64,000 nt of DNA from Homarus americanus (Eukaryota > Arthropoda > Malacostraca > Decapoda > Nephropidae), in assembly GCF_018991925.1 (NCBI RefSeq), contig NW_024729696.1, positions 91,001-155,000 on the forward strand, given 5' to 3'. A model generated the notes under the pieces. The model did no database searches and was not told the DNA's origin. It saw nothing but the letters and a program-made list of their open reading frames with translations. This document shows positions 37,733-50,072 of the stretch, piece after piece. How positions within the stretch are numbered: the stretch's first letter is position 1; the number at the start of each line of letters is the position of its first letter. Made by a program: the position numbers and the translations under genes.

Positions 37733-37814
<82 letters not shown>
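37733..37814. repeat. (GA)n microsatellite
   Basis: Pure GA after a short GACA start. Confidence 0.97.
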
Positions 37815-37816
<2 letters not shown>

Positions 37817-37977
37817 CGTTGGGATACATTATCAAGTTTTCTTATTGTTCTCTATTATTTTTTCGTCCTTCAAGAGAGACAGCAAGAAAAATAGTTAGAG
37901 ATAGATAGATAAACACCCAAAATACAAATTAATAAAAGTTTTGCCACTTCTTCCATTACCTTTTCTCTTCACTTCAG

Positions 37978-38096
37978 TAAATTCCGACTGGGGTGAAATT
38001 GAGAACTTACAAAGAAAAAGAGGGAAAAAAAAAGAACAATCCTCTGGCTCATCCATCAACATTTTTATCACAAGCGCCTCTGTTGGCCTGGAAACT
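37978..38096 (+). CDS. Candidate coding exon of an unidentified plus-strand gene (exon b)
   Basis: This plus-strand exon of 119 nt follows a very good acceptor (accttttctcttcacttcag) and ends at donor-like gtaagg (38097). Joined to exon a through G|TA (Val), it reads NSDWGEIENLQRKRGKKKEQ, then SSGSSINIFITSASVGLET, 39 codons ending in phase 0. The basic run RKRGKKK is partly an A-rich stretch, which weakens the case. No family is recognised. The sequence after it turns into a 28-bp minisatellite at about 38150, and I could not find the next exon. Confidence 0.33.
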
Positions 38097-38154
38097 GTAA
38101 GGCAGAAAGTGGGGGGTGATTCGTCTCCTGATTTTATGGCTCGCCCACCTAGTG

Positions 38155-38445
38155 TTACTTTCTCACTTCACTCGCTTTACACACTCAATCACTCTCGCTT
38201 CACTCTCTCTACACACTCACTCTCTCTCACTTCACTCGCTCTACACACTCACTCTCTCACTTCGCTCGCTCTACACAATCACTCTCTCACTTCACTCGCT
38301 CTCTTGCTTCACTCTCTCTACACAATCACTCTCTCACTTCACTCGCTCTACACAATCACTCTCACTTCACTCGCTCTACACACTCACTCTCTCACTTCAC
38401 TCGCTCTACACACTCACTCTCTCACTTCACTCGCTCTACACACTC
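38155..38445. repeat. 28-bp minisatellite
   Basis: About ten units of cactctctcacttcactcgc plus tctacaca. Confidence 0.93.
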
Positions 38446-38662
38446 TCTGTTGATGTTAATGCCACTGTAGTTCTCATTTTTATCTTTGTATTCCCTGTAG
38501 TATCAGATTTACTGTAGGTTATTGTATTTTTATAAGGTTGTATTCTTAGGTTATTGTAGGGATAAGTTGTTGTATTTCCAGGTAATTGTATCTTCATTCC
38601 TCAAATTTAGTACATTAATTCTTCTCTTTGATATATTAACTCAGTAAATCATTTCAATAGCG

Positions 38663-38939
<277 letters not shown>

Positions 38940-39087
38940 CACAACTATTCTGAGACTATAAATTTTCTGTGTTTTTTTTTATTGTTATTGTTTGGGAAAA
39001 TTAATAGTCGAACATTTGAGGATACGACCTTGCATTTACACCTTAAGGGCTTCAATATTCTGAATGGTCACACTTGTTGGGGTTCTA

Positions 39088-39091
<4 letters not shown>

Positions 39092-39121
<30 letters not shown>
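39092..39121. repeat. (GT)n microsatellite
   Basis: Short pure GT. Confidence 0.97.
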
Positions 39122-39122
<1 letters not shown>

Positions 39123-39731
39123 CGTCATTGAAGTTAGATTAACCCGGAATAGAACAAGGTTATACACTTAGGTACTAACTGGCCTGGTGTTGATTGACGA
39201 TTCGCCGCTGGGAATACACAGTCATTGAGGCAGAACTACAGATTGTTAATTAACCTGAGCGAATGTAATCATACCTGTAGGGTTCCTGAGGTGACAATGG
39301 AATAAATTAACAGTTAACAGGTAATATGACAGGTTGAAATGACCCAACATACATACAGTACATACTTACACTCACATATCTTCACACATACATAAATACA
39401 CATACACACCTATATCTACGCACATACATATATCACATGCACATAAAACTAACATACACACCACTTTCACCACCACTACCACGATATTTTACAACTGGAG
39501 ACAAGTTAGTAAACACTGGTTGAGAGCTGTGTCGTCGCTTGAGGTATATAGTTATCGTTACGAGCAGGCCTTGTGTGTGTGAGACAGACAGACAGACAGG
39601 CAGACGGACAAGCTTAGACAGGTGGGATGAGAGAAAAGGGAACCGAGACAAGGAAAATGAAAAGGAGATGGGCATACCACGATAAAGGGAGAGAAAAAAC
39701 TAGGAAAACAAAGATAGCCACAAACAGAAAT

Positions 39732-39734
<3 letters not shown>

Positions 39735-39798
<64 letters not shown>
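39735..39798. repeat. (GA)n microsatellite
   Basis: Pure GA; GA-rich degenerate text continues to 40390. Confidence 0.97.
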
Positions 39799-39801
<3 letters not shown>

Positions 39802-40499
39802 CGGTAGTGACAATAAGAAGTGACCATTGGTGTTTTGTTAAGGATGACGGTGCCGGTAGCCAAGACTTATCCCGTCCACTGACAGAGATAATGAGAGACA
39901 GAGAAGTGAAGAAAGGTACAGAGTTAGAGAGAGAATTAAAGAATGATACATAAATACATTGAGAGATAGAGGTAGAATTAAAGTGAGAAATCGATACAGT
40001 AAGAGAGATATTAATAGAGAGAAAGAAAGAGATGGAGATAGAGAGAAAAGGTGAAGCCTAGAATGTAGTTATAGTCTCGCTAGTTAATTCACCCACTGAG
40101 AGACAGACAGACAGACAGGGACATAATGAGGTAGTCAGAGAAATAGGATAAGATTTGTCATGATAAAGAGAAAAATAGAAAATGAAAGAGACGTCAAGTA
40201 TAGAGACTAAAAAGAGACAGAAAAGAGTATTACACAGATAGTTGTAAGAACCCAGAGAAAGAGAGACTGAGACTCATTGAAAAAATATTAAAAGAGAGAT
40301 AAAGTGAGATGAATGCACAGAAATAATGAAAAACACATAGAGTAAAGATAGACTAACAAAGAGAGAGAGAGAGAGAGAGAGTGAGAGACTTTAAAATAAA
40401 CATACAAACTATCTCCCAGGACTAGAGAGATGTTTCCTCTTTAAAATACAAAGTCCTTGACCATCATTTGTGTGGTTCACCGTCTTTGGAGCCAGTGAC

Positions 40500-40630
40500 T
40501 GACCCCCTGACACCCCCTATCCCCCGACACCCCCTATCCCCCGACACCCCCTATCCCCCCGACACTCTATCCCGACATCTCCCTACCCATCCCATATCCC
40601 CCGACACCCACTCATTCCCCCATCCAGACC
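40500..40630. repeat. ATCCCCCGACACCCCCT repeat
   Basis: About five drifted units of ccccgacaccccctat. Confidence 0.85.
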
Positions 40631-40790
40631 CTGCCACCCCCGGGCTCTCAGGGCCAATTTTACGATGGTCGGGGAAATCACTGTGTCGATATTTATAGGA
40701 AAGGGACATGTCGGTTTTGTCCTCCTGTCACCGGCCAAGACCTGTACCTACAACTGTGTGTGTGTGAGGGAGAGGGAAGAGGAAGGAGAG

Positions 40791-40910
<120 letters not shown>

Positions 40911-41387
40911 ATAATAAGGACTAGCAGTCTCCGCGGCCAATTCATCCTGTACGGACTCCTGGCTCTTGGGACGATGCTGAACAATATCCGCGAGGGCTGA
41001 TGAGACAGACAGACGAGAGAAAGAGACGGGGAGTCGGAAAGATGGAGAGACTGAGAGACGGAGAGACTGAGAGATAAAGATAAGGGGAGGCAGACGGAGA
41101 GAGAGATCGGAGGTTCACGTTATATGTTTTTTATGATTGATTTTGGATTTCGTTCAGAGAGAGAGAGAAAAAAAAAGTATATTACATCCTAGAGTTCCCT
41201 TCCGAGTTGTTTTGCTGTAGATAATAAAAAGTGATTTAGGAGGAGGTAATACAAGTGTGTCAAAGAGGATTTTGTTTGACTAGTGAACCAAGTTACCGTC
41301 ACTGATCCTTGACGTGGGCAGATGATCAGGTCACCTTCCTTATATTGCAACATCCTGCTGGTTATTATTATAGTACACACACACAGT

Positions 41388-41390
41388 ATA

Positions 41391-41462
<72 letters not shown>
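41388..41462. repeat. (TA)n microsatellite
   Basis: Pure TA with one TG step. Confidence 0.98.
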
Positions 41463-41466
<4 letters not shown>

Positions 41467-42239
41467 AATTAATTAGGTTCAGGAGAACTTTAGAGAAGAG
41501 AACAAAGATCGTTCAGGGAAAATTAAGATAATTTTCCTTGACTACTCTTGGTTGTGATCTCCCGCCATCGCTTGTGTTATCTTCCAGGGGTCATTTTAAT
41601 TATAGTTCATGATTTTGCAAGAAACAAGACTAACACAATAATGTCCTCACACACACACGCACAAAAAAAATCATCGCACTTCGAGGACTTGCTTGAGCTA
41701 CTTGCACGAGATTCGCAGCCTGTGTGTAGACGCATTACCTTCCTGGTCTCTACCCTGAAGTGTAGCTACAGTACTGTAGGTGAAGGCGCTGGAGTCCCTC
41801 GAGGCTACCGTGAGTTTAAAGACCAGATCATTACAGATATCCAGGGATGTGTCACCTCCGGGACTAAATACTCTCTCAACATTGTGTGACACAACATTGC
41901 ACAAGACCTAAGTCCTTCTCTCTGCCTCACAGTCTTGAAGCTTCCCACACCTTCCGTGTTGCTGTATAAGGTGGCAGGGCGACAGAGTATACCCGTTAAT
42001 TGTTCGTCTTCAAAGGCAACGTTGAGATCCTATTTGGCGACTGTCAGGTCTTTTGGGTCTTGAAGTTGTCGGGTTTCCTGTGTGCTGGAGAGCGACTGGT
42101 GGCCAGGCTTCCTTCTGATGAAGTCACTGACTTCATTAAGTCTTATATGTCATCTCCAGAGGACATATTGTTTACAACGTGTTGGTCTGTTCATGCTTTA
42201 CTATAGACGCATTGGCAGTCTGTGTAGATATATTGAGGG

Positions 42240-42720
42240 GCTGCCTCATCACTGTGGTGTATGGACTGAGGAGAAGATCGCGAAGGCCAGTAGGAAGTCC
42301 CCTACACAAAGTCTCTGTGTGTGTGTGTGTCAGATACTGATGCTCTTCCGCGGTCATGGCTGAGAGAATTGTCTCCATAATGGACTTGTTCAAGTGGGCT
42401 TCTGTGTCACCTGCCTGGGTTATGAAAGCAACCCACAGGGTGGCTGCCTCTGTGCCTCTACTAAACTTGGCACGTGCACTCCTGCAGCAGTAATGAGACG
42501 TCCTCGGAAGATCTTCATTAACAGTTCTTTGTATGCTGCGCTGGAAGATGTTGGAAATTCTATTTGGGAAGCCTTGAGGAGACCCACTCCTCCAAGATGG
42601 ACCGGCAACCATGATCGTTCCCATTGTGAGTCATTCAGGCAGAGATTTAGGGCTTCTGTGAACATGAGTGTAAGGAGCTCATCGTATACCCTAGTTTATA
42701 ACTGTCGGGGGACGGGAAGC
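42240..42720 (-). pseudogene. Non-LTR retrotransposon C-terminal remnant
   Basis: On the minus strand an ORF from 42665 contains LNLCLNDSQWERSWLPVHLG, then GVGLLKASQIEFPTSSSAA. This matches the W...LPV..GG.G.(R)SA..L..PAFLAS pattern that follows the reverse transcriptase in many non-LTR retrotransposon proteins. The frame stops at 42420; an overlapping frame continues with EAATLWVAFITQAGDTEAHL down to a small CA tract and then GLPTGLRDLLLSPY (to about 42240). Frameshifts and a microsatellite inside mark it as dead. The low-repeat sequence to 41680 may be more of the same element but shows no motif I can name. Confidence 0.5.
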
Positions 42721-43095
42721 TGGCCAGGAAGTACTTTATCCCAGGTAGAGAAAGACAGTACGTACCCTCAAGGTGACCTCTTCTGTCGTGTCACCTCCTT
42801 GTGTCATAATGTGTGTGTGTGTTTTTACCTCGTATATTAATACTGTGTCGTAATTATGATATTATTGTCTCCACGTGGGTGTCAGCGATACAATAGCGAG
42901 GAGACACTAATACGCGCTCCCATGATTTACCTCACGACTCACAACACTGTAATTATTTCTAAATTACTGTGGCGCTTTGTTCCTGCTCTTCGCTAGAGAA
43001 AATAAAAGCGGATTTATCGCACTTACCAATAAAATACTTCCTTAGTTTTATGTACAGCGTGAAAAAGACAGCGAAGTAGTTTTATACGTTGCAGA

Positions 43096-43105
43096 GTCAC
43101 GTGAC
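43096..43105. promoter_or_regulatory. Palindromic GTCACGTGAC E-box
   Basis: A perfect 10-bp palindrome with CACGTG core and GTCA/TGAC flanks, the preferred form for MiT/TFE and USF-type bHLH-zip factors. A single site in non-coding DNA; function is not shown. Confidence 0.2.
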
Positions 43106-43674
43106 ATATGGTGACGTAGTGACCTTAAATTCCAGGAAGTAGGTTATTTTTTACTTCATCATTTTGTGTCTTGAGTTCACGTCTCATTTTCTTCTTCTAT
43201 TTTTAGTCTATGTATCTCAATTCCCCTATTTTTTTTTTAAGCTTGACTTCTATCCATCTAGCCATCTCTCTCTCTCTCTCTCTCTAACACACATGTCTGT
43301 GATTCCTTGCTATGTACATAATTAAAGAGATAATTAAGGGAATAATTAGCCAATTATGCAAATTAATGTCCCTTGCGACCATTGCTCACCGTCCATGAGA
43401 CACTTCCCAACCCGGAGTTATTATCCCCCGTGTTGTTGTCCGGGTTGTGTTGTGGATTAACGCGTCGGTTTGTTTGTCTCGTAGTCTGGCTCATGGTTGT
43501 TTGTGTGTTGCACGTGGTTGATAGGCTTCTATTTGTTTGTGTATATTGGAGTGTTGCTTTTGTGTTTCTTTGTTTGTCTTGTTTGATTGTGTGTATGGGG
43601 GGGGGGGAGGAGGTTATTGTTTGTTAGATCGAACCATAATATTGATAAGATGATATTATTATACCCGGCCAGAT

Positions 43675-43890
43675 AAACCCTAAGATCAGTGTAGCCCTCT
43701 GGATACACCTAAGTAAACCAGCTGGATATCAGTTTACTCAGCTGAATAAACCTCCATAAACCAGCTAGGAATAGTGTAACCAGCTAAATAAACACTCATA
43801 AACCAGCTGAAATGGGTGTAGCCAGTTGGGATCAGTATAGGCAGGTGGAAAAGTCGTCATAAAACCAACTGGATCAGGTGTTGCTAGTTC
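43675..43890. repeat. Degenerate ~45-50-bp ACCAGCTGG repeat
   Basis: (a)taaaccagctggat recurs five or six times. Confidence 0.7.
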
Positions 43891-44199
43891 GACCACCTGG
43901 GGATTGTGGCATTAAGTTTTGAGGTGAATTTGAGTTTGTTGGTGTAGTAAGTGAGGCGACTTCAAACTTCTTCACTCGACCCGAAAACTTGTGAACTTGT
44001 TGTGACTCTGGGACTGGTGGATGGAGAGAAGGAAGAGTGAGGGATAGGTGGATGGAGAGAAGGAAGGAAGGATGGTGAGGCTGAGGGATAGTTGAATGGA
44101 GAGAATGAAGGAAGGATAAGCGAAAGTAGAGAAGGAATGACGGGCGGACGGAGAAACAGAAAGATAAAAAGAAAGAGAGAAAGTGATATCAGGAAAAAG

Positions 44200-44206
<7 letters not shown>

Positions 44207-44260
<54 letters not shown>
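44207..44260. repeat. (GA)n microsatellite
   Basis: Pure GA. Confidence 0.97.
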
Positions 44261-44265
<5 letters not shown>

Positions 44266-44389
44266 TATCTCTCTAGCTCCCAATATCAATGCTCAGCTCA
44301 ACCATTTCCTGCAGCAGAATTGACACACACACACACACAACTTTTATTGTCGTGTCTCTTCCTTCCTTCACCTCCGCTATCTCTGTCTC

Positions 44390-44605
44390 CCCTGTGTCTC
44401 TCTGTATCCCTGTTGTCTCTATATGTTTCCTGTGTCTCCCTGTGTCTCTGTTGTCTCATTAAGTCTCCCTGTGTCTGTTGTCTCATTAAGTCTCCCTGTG
44501 TCTGTTGTCTCATTAAGTCTCCCTGTGTCTGTTGTCTCATTAAGTCTCCCTGTGTCTCTCTATTACCTCTTTGTGTCTCTCCGTGTCTCTCTGTTGTCTC
44601 CTGTG
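44390..44605. repeat. 27-bp minisatellite
   Basis: Four near-identical units of tctccctgtgtctgttgtct plus cattaag, with diverged flanks. Confidence 0.93.
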
Positions 44606-44716
44606 CTCATTAAACTTCTATGAACAAAATAGTAATGAATTTTCTATTATTCAACACCAATTGATTACGTTTTCTTTTCTCAATTTAAGGCTCCTATTAG
44701 AATGTTATTTCTAGAA

Positions 44717-44747
<31 letters not shown>

Positions 44748-45569
44748 CTTCCGATGTAACTCAGTAGAGTGTTCATATCTCGTTGATTTTGCCCGACCTA
44801 GGAAAAGAAACCAAGAAATATCTGTTATATAAACTGACTTATGTACGGAAGAAGCGAATAATTTTTTCCGTAGGTCCGGACGCCTCCAGTCATGATATAA
44901 GATGGGAGGTTATGAATCAAGACAAGGTTGAAACATTGGGAGATAAATAATTCTTTTTTTTCTGAATTAATCTTTTGTTCATTTAAACAAATGGTAAATG
45001 TTTATATTTGCTGGAACTCATGTGGCGAATTTAGAATAGGGGGTTAATTTGTTTTTCGTTTGTTTCAAAAAAAAAAAAAAATAACATAGGATAATTCTGA
45101 TGAAATTAAAAATGAAGAACAAATTATTCACGAACACTAAATGACTCAAATACATTCACGGGATTTGAATTTATATAATCACAATGTAAATTATATTATT
45201 TTTAGGTTAAATTTGACAGATCGAGTCCTTATTTTGAGTTTCTTGTCATAATAATTTTGTTTTTTCTTATAGAGATAACGACTTCAAATAATAAACCTAA
45301 AAGATCCAACGCGAAAGAGACAGAAAGACAGGCAGACACACAGAGATGTAGGTAGACATAAACAAAAAGGCAGACAGAGACAGAAACACAGGCAGACAGA
45401 CAAACAGACAAAGTGAATAGAAAAAAAAATCCAGATTGCAGACACTTAAAATAGAAAAAACAAAATGACTGCCAAGATTTACACGTCTGGGAAATCTCTT
45501 GTCAAACACGACCTCACACTTGTAGTCCACCAACGAGAGCCTCAGTCTATCTCAGTGTCCCGTTAACCC

Positions 45570-46180
45570 TTACATGAGGAGGGAGAGGGGTAGTGAGAGG
45601 GGGAGGGGGGTAGTGAAGGAGGGGGGGAGGGGTAAGGGAAGGAAGGGGAGGGGGGAGGAGGAAGGGAGGGGGGGTAGTAGCTGAGGGAGGGGGGGCAGTG
45701 GAAGGAGTGTAGGGAGGAGGTGAAGGAGGGTGAGAGGGGAGTAGTGAAGGAGGGGGAGTGGGGGGCAGGTGAAGGAGGGGGGAGGGGGTAGTGAAGGAGG
45801 GAGGGAGGGGGGTAGTGAAGGAGGGAGGAGGGGGGGTAGGAAGATGTGGGGAGGGGAAGGAGGGAGGGAGGGGTAGTGAAGGAGGGGGGAGGGAGGTAGT
45901 GAAGGAGGGGGGAGGGGTAGTGAAGGAAGGGGAGGGGTAGTGAAGGAGGGGGAGGGGGGAGAAGGAGGGGTAGTGAAGGAGGGGGAGGGGGTAGTGAAGG
46001 AGGGAGGAGGGGGTAGTGAAGGAGGGGGAGGGGGGTAGTGAAGGAGGGGTAGGAGAAGGAGGGAGGGGCAGGAGGCTGGAGGGGGGTAGTGAAGGAGGGG
46101 GAGGGGGGTAGTGAAGGAGGGGGGGAGGGGGTAGTGAAGGAGGGAGGGAGGGGGGTAGTGAAGGAGGGAGGGAGGGGGCA
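45570..46180. repeat. G-rich minisatellite
   Basis: Over 25 units of gtagtgaaggagggggagg(gg) with frequent GGGG to GGGGGG runs. Three long minus frames (Pro/Ser/Thr-rich) are repeat translations. Confidence 0.93.
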
Positions 46181-46449
46181 ATTAAATACTTGAAGCTGTA
46201 GTGGTGTTGGTTGTATAATGATAATAACACTGGCACTTATTGCAGAGCTCTTAATATTTTTTTTACCAATAAGTTCAAAGAAAGACAAATGACCCTTAGT
46301 ACTACTACTACTACTACATCATAATAATAATAAATACATCCAATAAACAAGGGGCAGGTACCCTCATACCCCTGAAGATCTTAATAACAAATCCTTAAGA
46401 CTTACCAGACCCTTAACGCCCTGAGGAGGCAATCAGTGACGCAACACGG

Positions 46450-46675
46450 GAAGGATGAGGGCAGAGGAGGGAAAGGATGAGGGCAGAGGAGGGAAAGGGG
46501 TCGTGGTTGAGAGGGAAGGGGACGGGTGGAGAAGGAGTTGGGATGAGGGCGGAAGGAAAGAGGGGGGAGAGGGAAAGAGGGGGGAGAGGGAAAGAGGGGG
46601 GAGGGAAAGAGGGGGGAGAGGGAAAGAGGGCGGAGGGAAAGAGGGCGGAGGGAAAGAGGGGGGAGAGGAAAAGGG
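46450..46675. repeat. G-rich minisatellite (second family)
   Basis: Units of gggaaagaggggggagag. Confidence 0.92.
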
Positions 46676-46776
46676 CAACAAAAAAGCCTTCGTCTCCGTT
46701 CAAGAAAAAGAGGCTCCTAGAGTTGCTGACTTACTGACCCGTAGAGTTTAATCACCAAACTTTGAGGTGGTGAGAG

Positions 46777-46898
<122 letters not shown>

Positions 46899-47069
46899 AA
46901 AATACACTTAAAAAATATACACCTATCCCTCTTACGTTAATTAATTTACCGTGTTGAGACAGAGAGAGAAATATTATGTAATTAGGAGACTTCTCTTTGA
47001 CAGACTAATATCTGATCTTCCTTCTATAAATCACCTTTACTTCTCATGACCCGTGCTGTTTGGGTGTCT

Positions 47070-47300
47070 GTCAATCTGTTTACCTGTCTCTGTCTGTCAA
47101 TCTGTTTACCTGTCTCATTGTTTGTCACTTTGTTTACCTGTCTCTTTGTCTATCGATTTTTCTTCCTATTTGTCTTTTTATCGATCTTTATATCTGTCTA
47201 CCTACCTGTCTACTTGTCTATCTCTGCCAATCTGTCTTTTTACCTGTCCATCTGTCTGTCTGATTGTTTCTCTACCTGCTCGATTGTCTGTTTGTCTTTA
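47070..47300. repeat. Degenerate CTGTCTRTTTACCTGTCT repeat
   Basis: tgtcaatctgtttacctgtc-like units. Confidence 0.7.
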
Positions 47301-47409
47301 AGGATTGGATCTTACAATTTCTCTTCTACCTTTAGGGTATGAGAGTTTATCTGTCGCACCTGTGGAAATTTTAGTAATTAATTTAAGTACCTTCTCTTAT
47401 CTCCAGCTA

Positions 47410-47612
47410 CACGCAGTGAGTCAGTTAGAGGCGTTCATATGCAGTGAGTTGCAGTGAGTCAGTTAGAGGCGTTCATCTTCTCAGTTAGTTGCAGTGAGTC
47501 GGTGCTAGAGGCGTTCATCTTCAGTTACTTGCAGTGAGTCAGTTAGGAGGCGTTCATCTTTCAGTTACTGCAGGAAATGCTAGAGGCGTTCATATGCAGT
47601 GAGTCAGGTCAA
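47410..47612. repeat. ~45-50-bp minisatellite
   Basis: Five units of gcagtgagtcagttagaggc plus gttcatctt. Confidence 0.88.
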
Positions 47613-47796
47613 TGTATTCTCACATCTCCATCTCAATTTACTGTGAGAGAGGAGTCAGTTTAGATACACTCTCACACCTTCAGTTGATGAGAATAGAATT
47701 AAGGCGGGAATCTCTGGGAATTGTGTCAGAGGAACACACTCCTATTGATGCCTTACTCAATAACACTCAAGAGCATTGTTTATGTTGTCAGCAGCA

Positions 47797-47798
47797 CC

Positions 47799-47897
<99 letters not shown>

Positions 47898-47923
47898 ATA
47901 AAATCACAAAACATAACCCACTG

Positions 47924-47962
<39 letters not shown>
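47797..47962. repeat. (CT)n and (CA)n pair
   Basis: CT at 47797-47891, CA at 47925-47962. Confidence 0.97.
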
Positions 47963-47965
<3 letters not shown>

Positions 47966-48322
47966 CCTTGACCACCGAAGGGTCAAGACGTGCCTGGCGC
48001 TCCTCTCGGAGCTGCCAGGTCAACTGTTAAGTTGACCCATACCAGCTCCCTACCCTGAACCCTCCTCCCCACCGGAATATCAACAAGTTCACGCTAGAAG
48101 TTGCTATTTCATTTAGGAAAGGAATGGAACCAGTGTTAAACAGAGGTGAACGGTGGTGAACAGTGCTTGAGTCAGTGAGAACAACTCAGCAGTGGCAGTG
48201 GTACCCAAGTTGACCTTCACACAGTGAGGTCCCAGGTACTCAGTGATAACGGCCCGACCCAACAACAGCGATGTGTTAATCCGTCTACGATAGGAAGGCC
48301 TGGGACCACACCTCACTCATAG

Positions 48323-48760
48323 AACACCGTCTGTGAGGGAACTACTACACCACGTGAGGCCCCTCATAACATCATCTGTGAGGGAATTACTACACCACGT
48401 GAGGCCCCTCATAACACCATCTGTGAGGGAATTACTACACCACGTGAGGCCCCTCATAACATCATCTGTGAGGGAATTACTACACCACGTGAGGCCCCTC
48501 ATAACACCATCTGTGAGGGCATTACTACACCACGTGAGGCCCCTCATAACACCATCTGTGAGGGAATTACTACACCACGTGAGGCCCCGCATAACACCAT
48601 CGGTGAGGGAATTGCTACACCACGTGAGGCCCCTCATAACACCATCTGTGAGGGAATTACTACACCACGTGAGGCCCCTCATAACACCATCTGTGAGGGA
48701 ACTACTACACCACGTGAGGTCCCTCCTAACACCATCTGGGAGGGAGCTACTACACTACAT
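48323..48760. repeat. 45-bp minisatellite with CACGTG core
   Basis: Ten units with exact 45-bp spacing from 48331 to 48736. Nine contain CACCACGTGAGG; the tenth is diverged (ctacatg). The unit length is a multiple of three and lacks stops in one frame on each strand, so both strands show long open frames (RELLHHVRPLITPSV and MRGLTWCSNSLTDGV). Confidence 0.96.
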
Positions 48761-49282
48761 GTTTGCTGTTCAACACCTACATTAATCTGTATGTTCACTG
48801 TGTGTTCCTTCACCTTTCTCTAATGAAGGCTTTTGTTAAACCACCAATGTATGTAATAAGTCATTTATGTCCAATGTAGGTTTTTCAGCCTCGGGCTGCA
48901 GAACTTTTTCAATAAACCGTTAATTATTATTATTATTATATATTACTACACACACACACACACACACACACACCTCACCCAAAATCACATAAAATCTCGC
49001 ACTGGCAACACTCCTCCTTAGTGTTGCCATAAACAGCGCATATAAATATTCACAGCTGATTGTAAACACAGTGGCACCTATCAACGCGTGTTTTATTGGT
49101 TTCGTCTTTGTTCGTTGTCGAGTGATATTCGTAATAGAATCCTTCACTGTTTACGAGAGAAATAAGGGGAAGAGACACAAAGACAGACAAACAAACCGAG
49201 GGTGAGGCAGACAGACAGACAGAAAGCTCGACAGACTGAGGGAGACGTAGACAGAAAGATCGACAGAAAGTTATAAATAGAT

Positions 49283-49288
<6 letters not shown>

Positions 49289-49339
<51 letters not shown>

Positions 49340-49549
49340 AAAAGCATGACGCATACATACAGAGAAGCTATAGGATAGATAGATAGATAGATAGATAGAT
49401 AGAGAGATAGATAACAACCACATAGATAAAAAAAAGAATAAAAAGAAAAAACTGCGAATTCAGAAACAAGTGAGAAATAGGTAAAACCGATACAGGAAAA
49501 GAAAGAAAAGAAAGAAAGAGAGAGAGAGAGACAGGAGAGAGAGAGAGAC

Positions 49550-49630
<81 letters not shown>
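49289..49630. repeat. (GA)n and (GATA)n cluster
   Basis: GA at 49289-49336, GATA at 49375-49410, GA/GACA at 49516-49630. Confidence 0.96.
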
Positions 49631-49632
<2 letters not shown>

Positions 49633-49679
49633 ACTTGGTCAGCATCCTTCCCGTCCCACTAAGAGATGAGGCAGCATCC

Positions 49680-49950
49680 TCTACCAATCAGATGTCGCCG
49701 CCCATCTACCATCCTTATGTTCGACCAATGAGATGTCTCTTCTCATATGCCTTCGTAATTTTCGACCAATCAGAAAATTCCTCACTTCTGTTTTCATGAT
49801 TCTCAACCTTATCTACCTTCTTGTCCTTTACCAATTTGATGTCGCCTGCTATATACCTTTTTCTCTCCCAGCCAATCAGATGCCGCCTTTTATCTACATC
49901 CATCGTCCTCAACCAATCAGATGTTACCTTTCATTTATTCACACTGCCCA
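49680..49950. repeat. 41-bp minisatellite with CCAAT core
   Basis: CCAAT starts at 49684, 49725, 49766, 49831, 49872 and 49913. Spacing is 41, 41, 65, 41, 41; the 65 is one unit plus a 24-bp partial unit. Unit text is like ccaatcagatgtcgcc then atctacc. Confidence 0.93.
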
Positions 49951-49992
49951 CTCATGTCGAGATTACTTACCTGAGTGTGTTTGCTAGTCTCC

Positions 49993-49994
<2 letters not shown>

Positions 49995-50069
<75 letters not shown>
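49995..50069. repeat. (GT)n microsatellite
   Basis: Pure GT. Confidence 0.98.

Positions 50070-50072
<3 letters not shown>

Noticed and set aside
39799..39890. Minus-strand segment after tctctcattatctctgtcag
   Set aside because: Same decoy-acceptor problem; runs into a CT tract without a donor.
40912..40999. Minus-strand exon ALADIVQHRPKSQESVQDEL after a strong acceptor
   Set aside because: The protein-like frame runs directly into (CT)n with no usable donor. (GA)n-rich DNA produces many false acceptors on the minus strand.
45547..46288. Three Pro/Ser/Thr-rich minus frames over 200 codons resembling mucin
   Set aside because: Repeat translation of the G-rich minisatellite, with no signal peptide, start context or splice sites.
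48323..48760. CRISPR-like regular spacing
   Set aside because: Units are contiguous tandem copies with no variable spacers, in a eukaryotic genome.
48317..48785. Repeat proteins RELLHHVRPLITPSV and MRGLTWCSNSLTDGV
   Set aside because: Open on both strands because the unit is 45 bp without stops. No independent evidence for coding on either strand.
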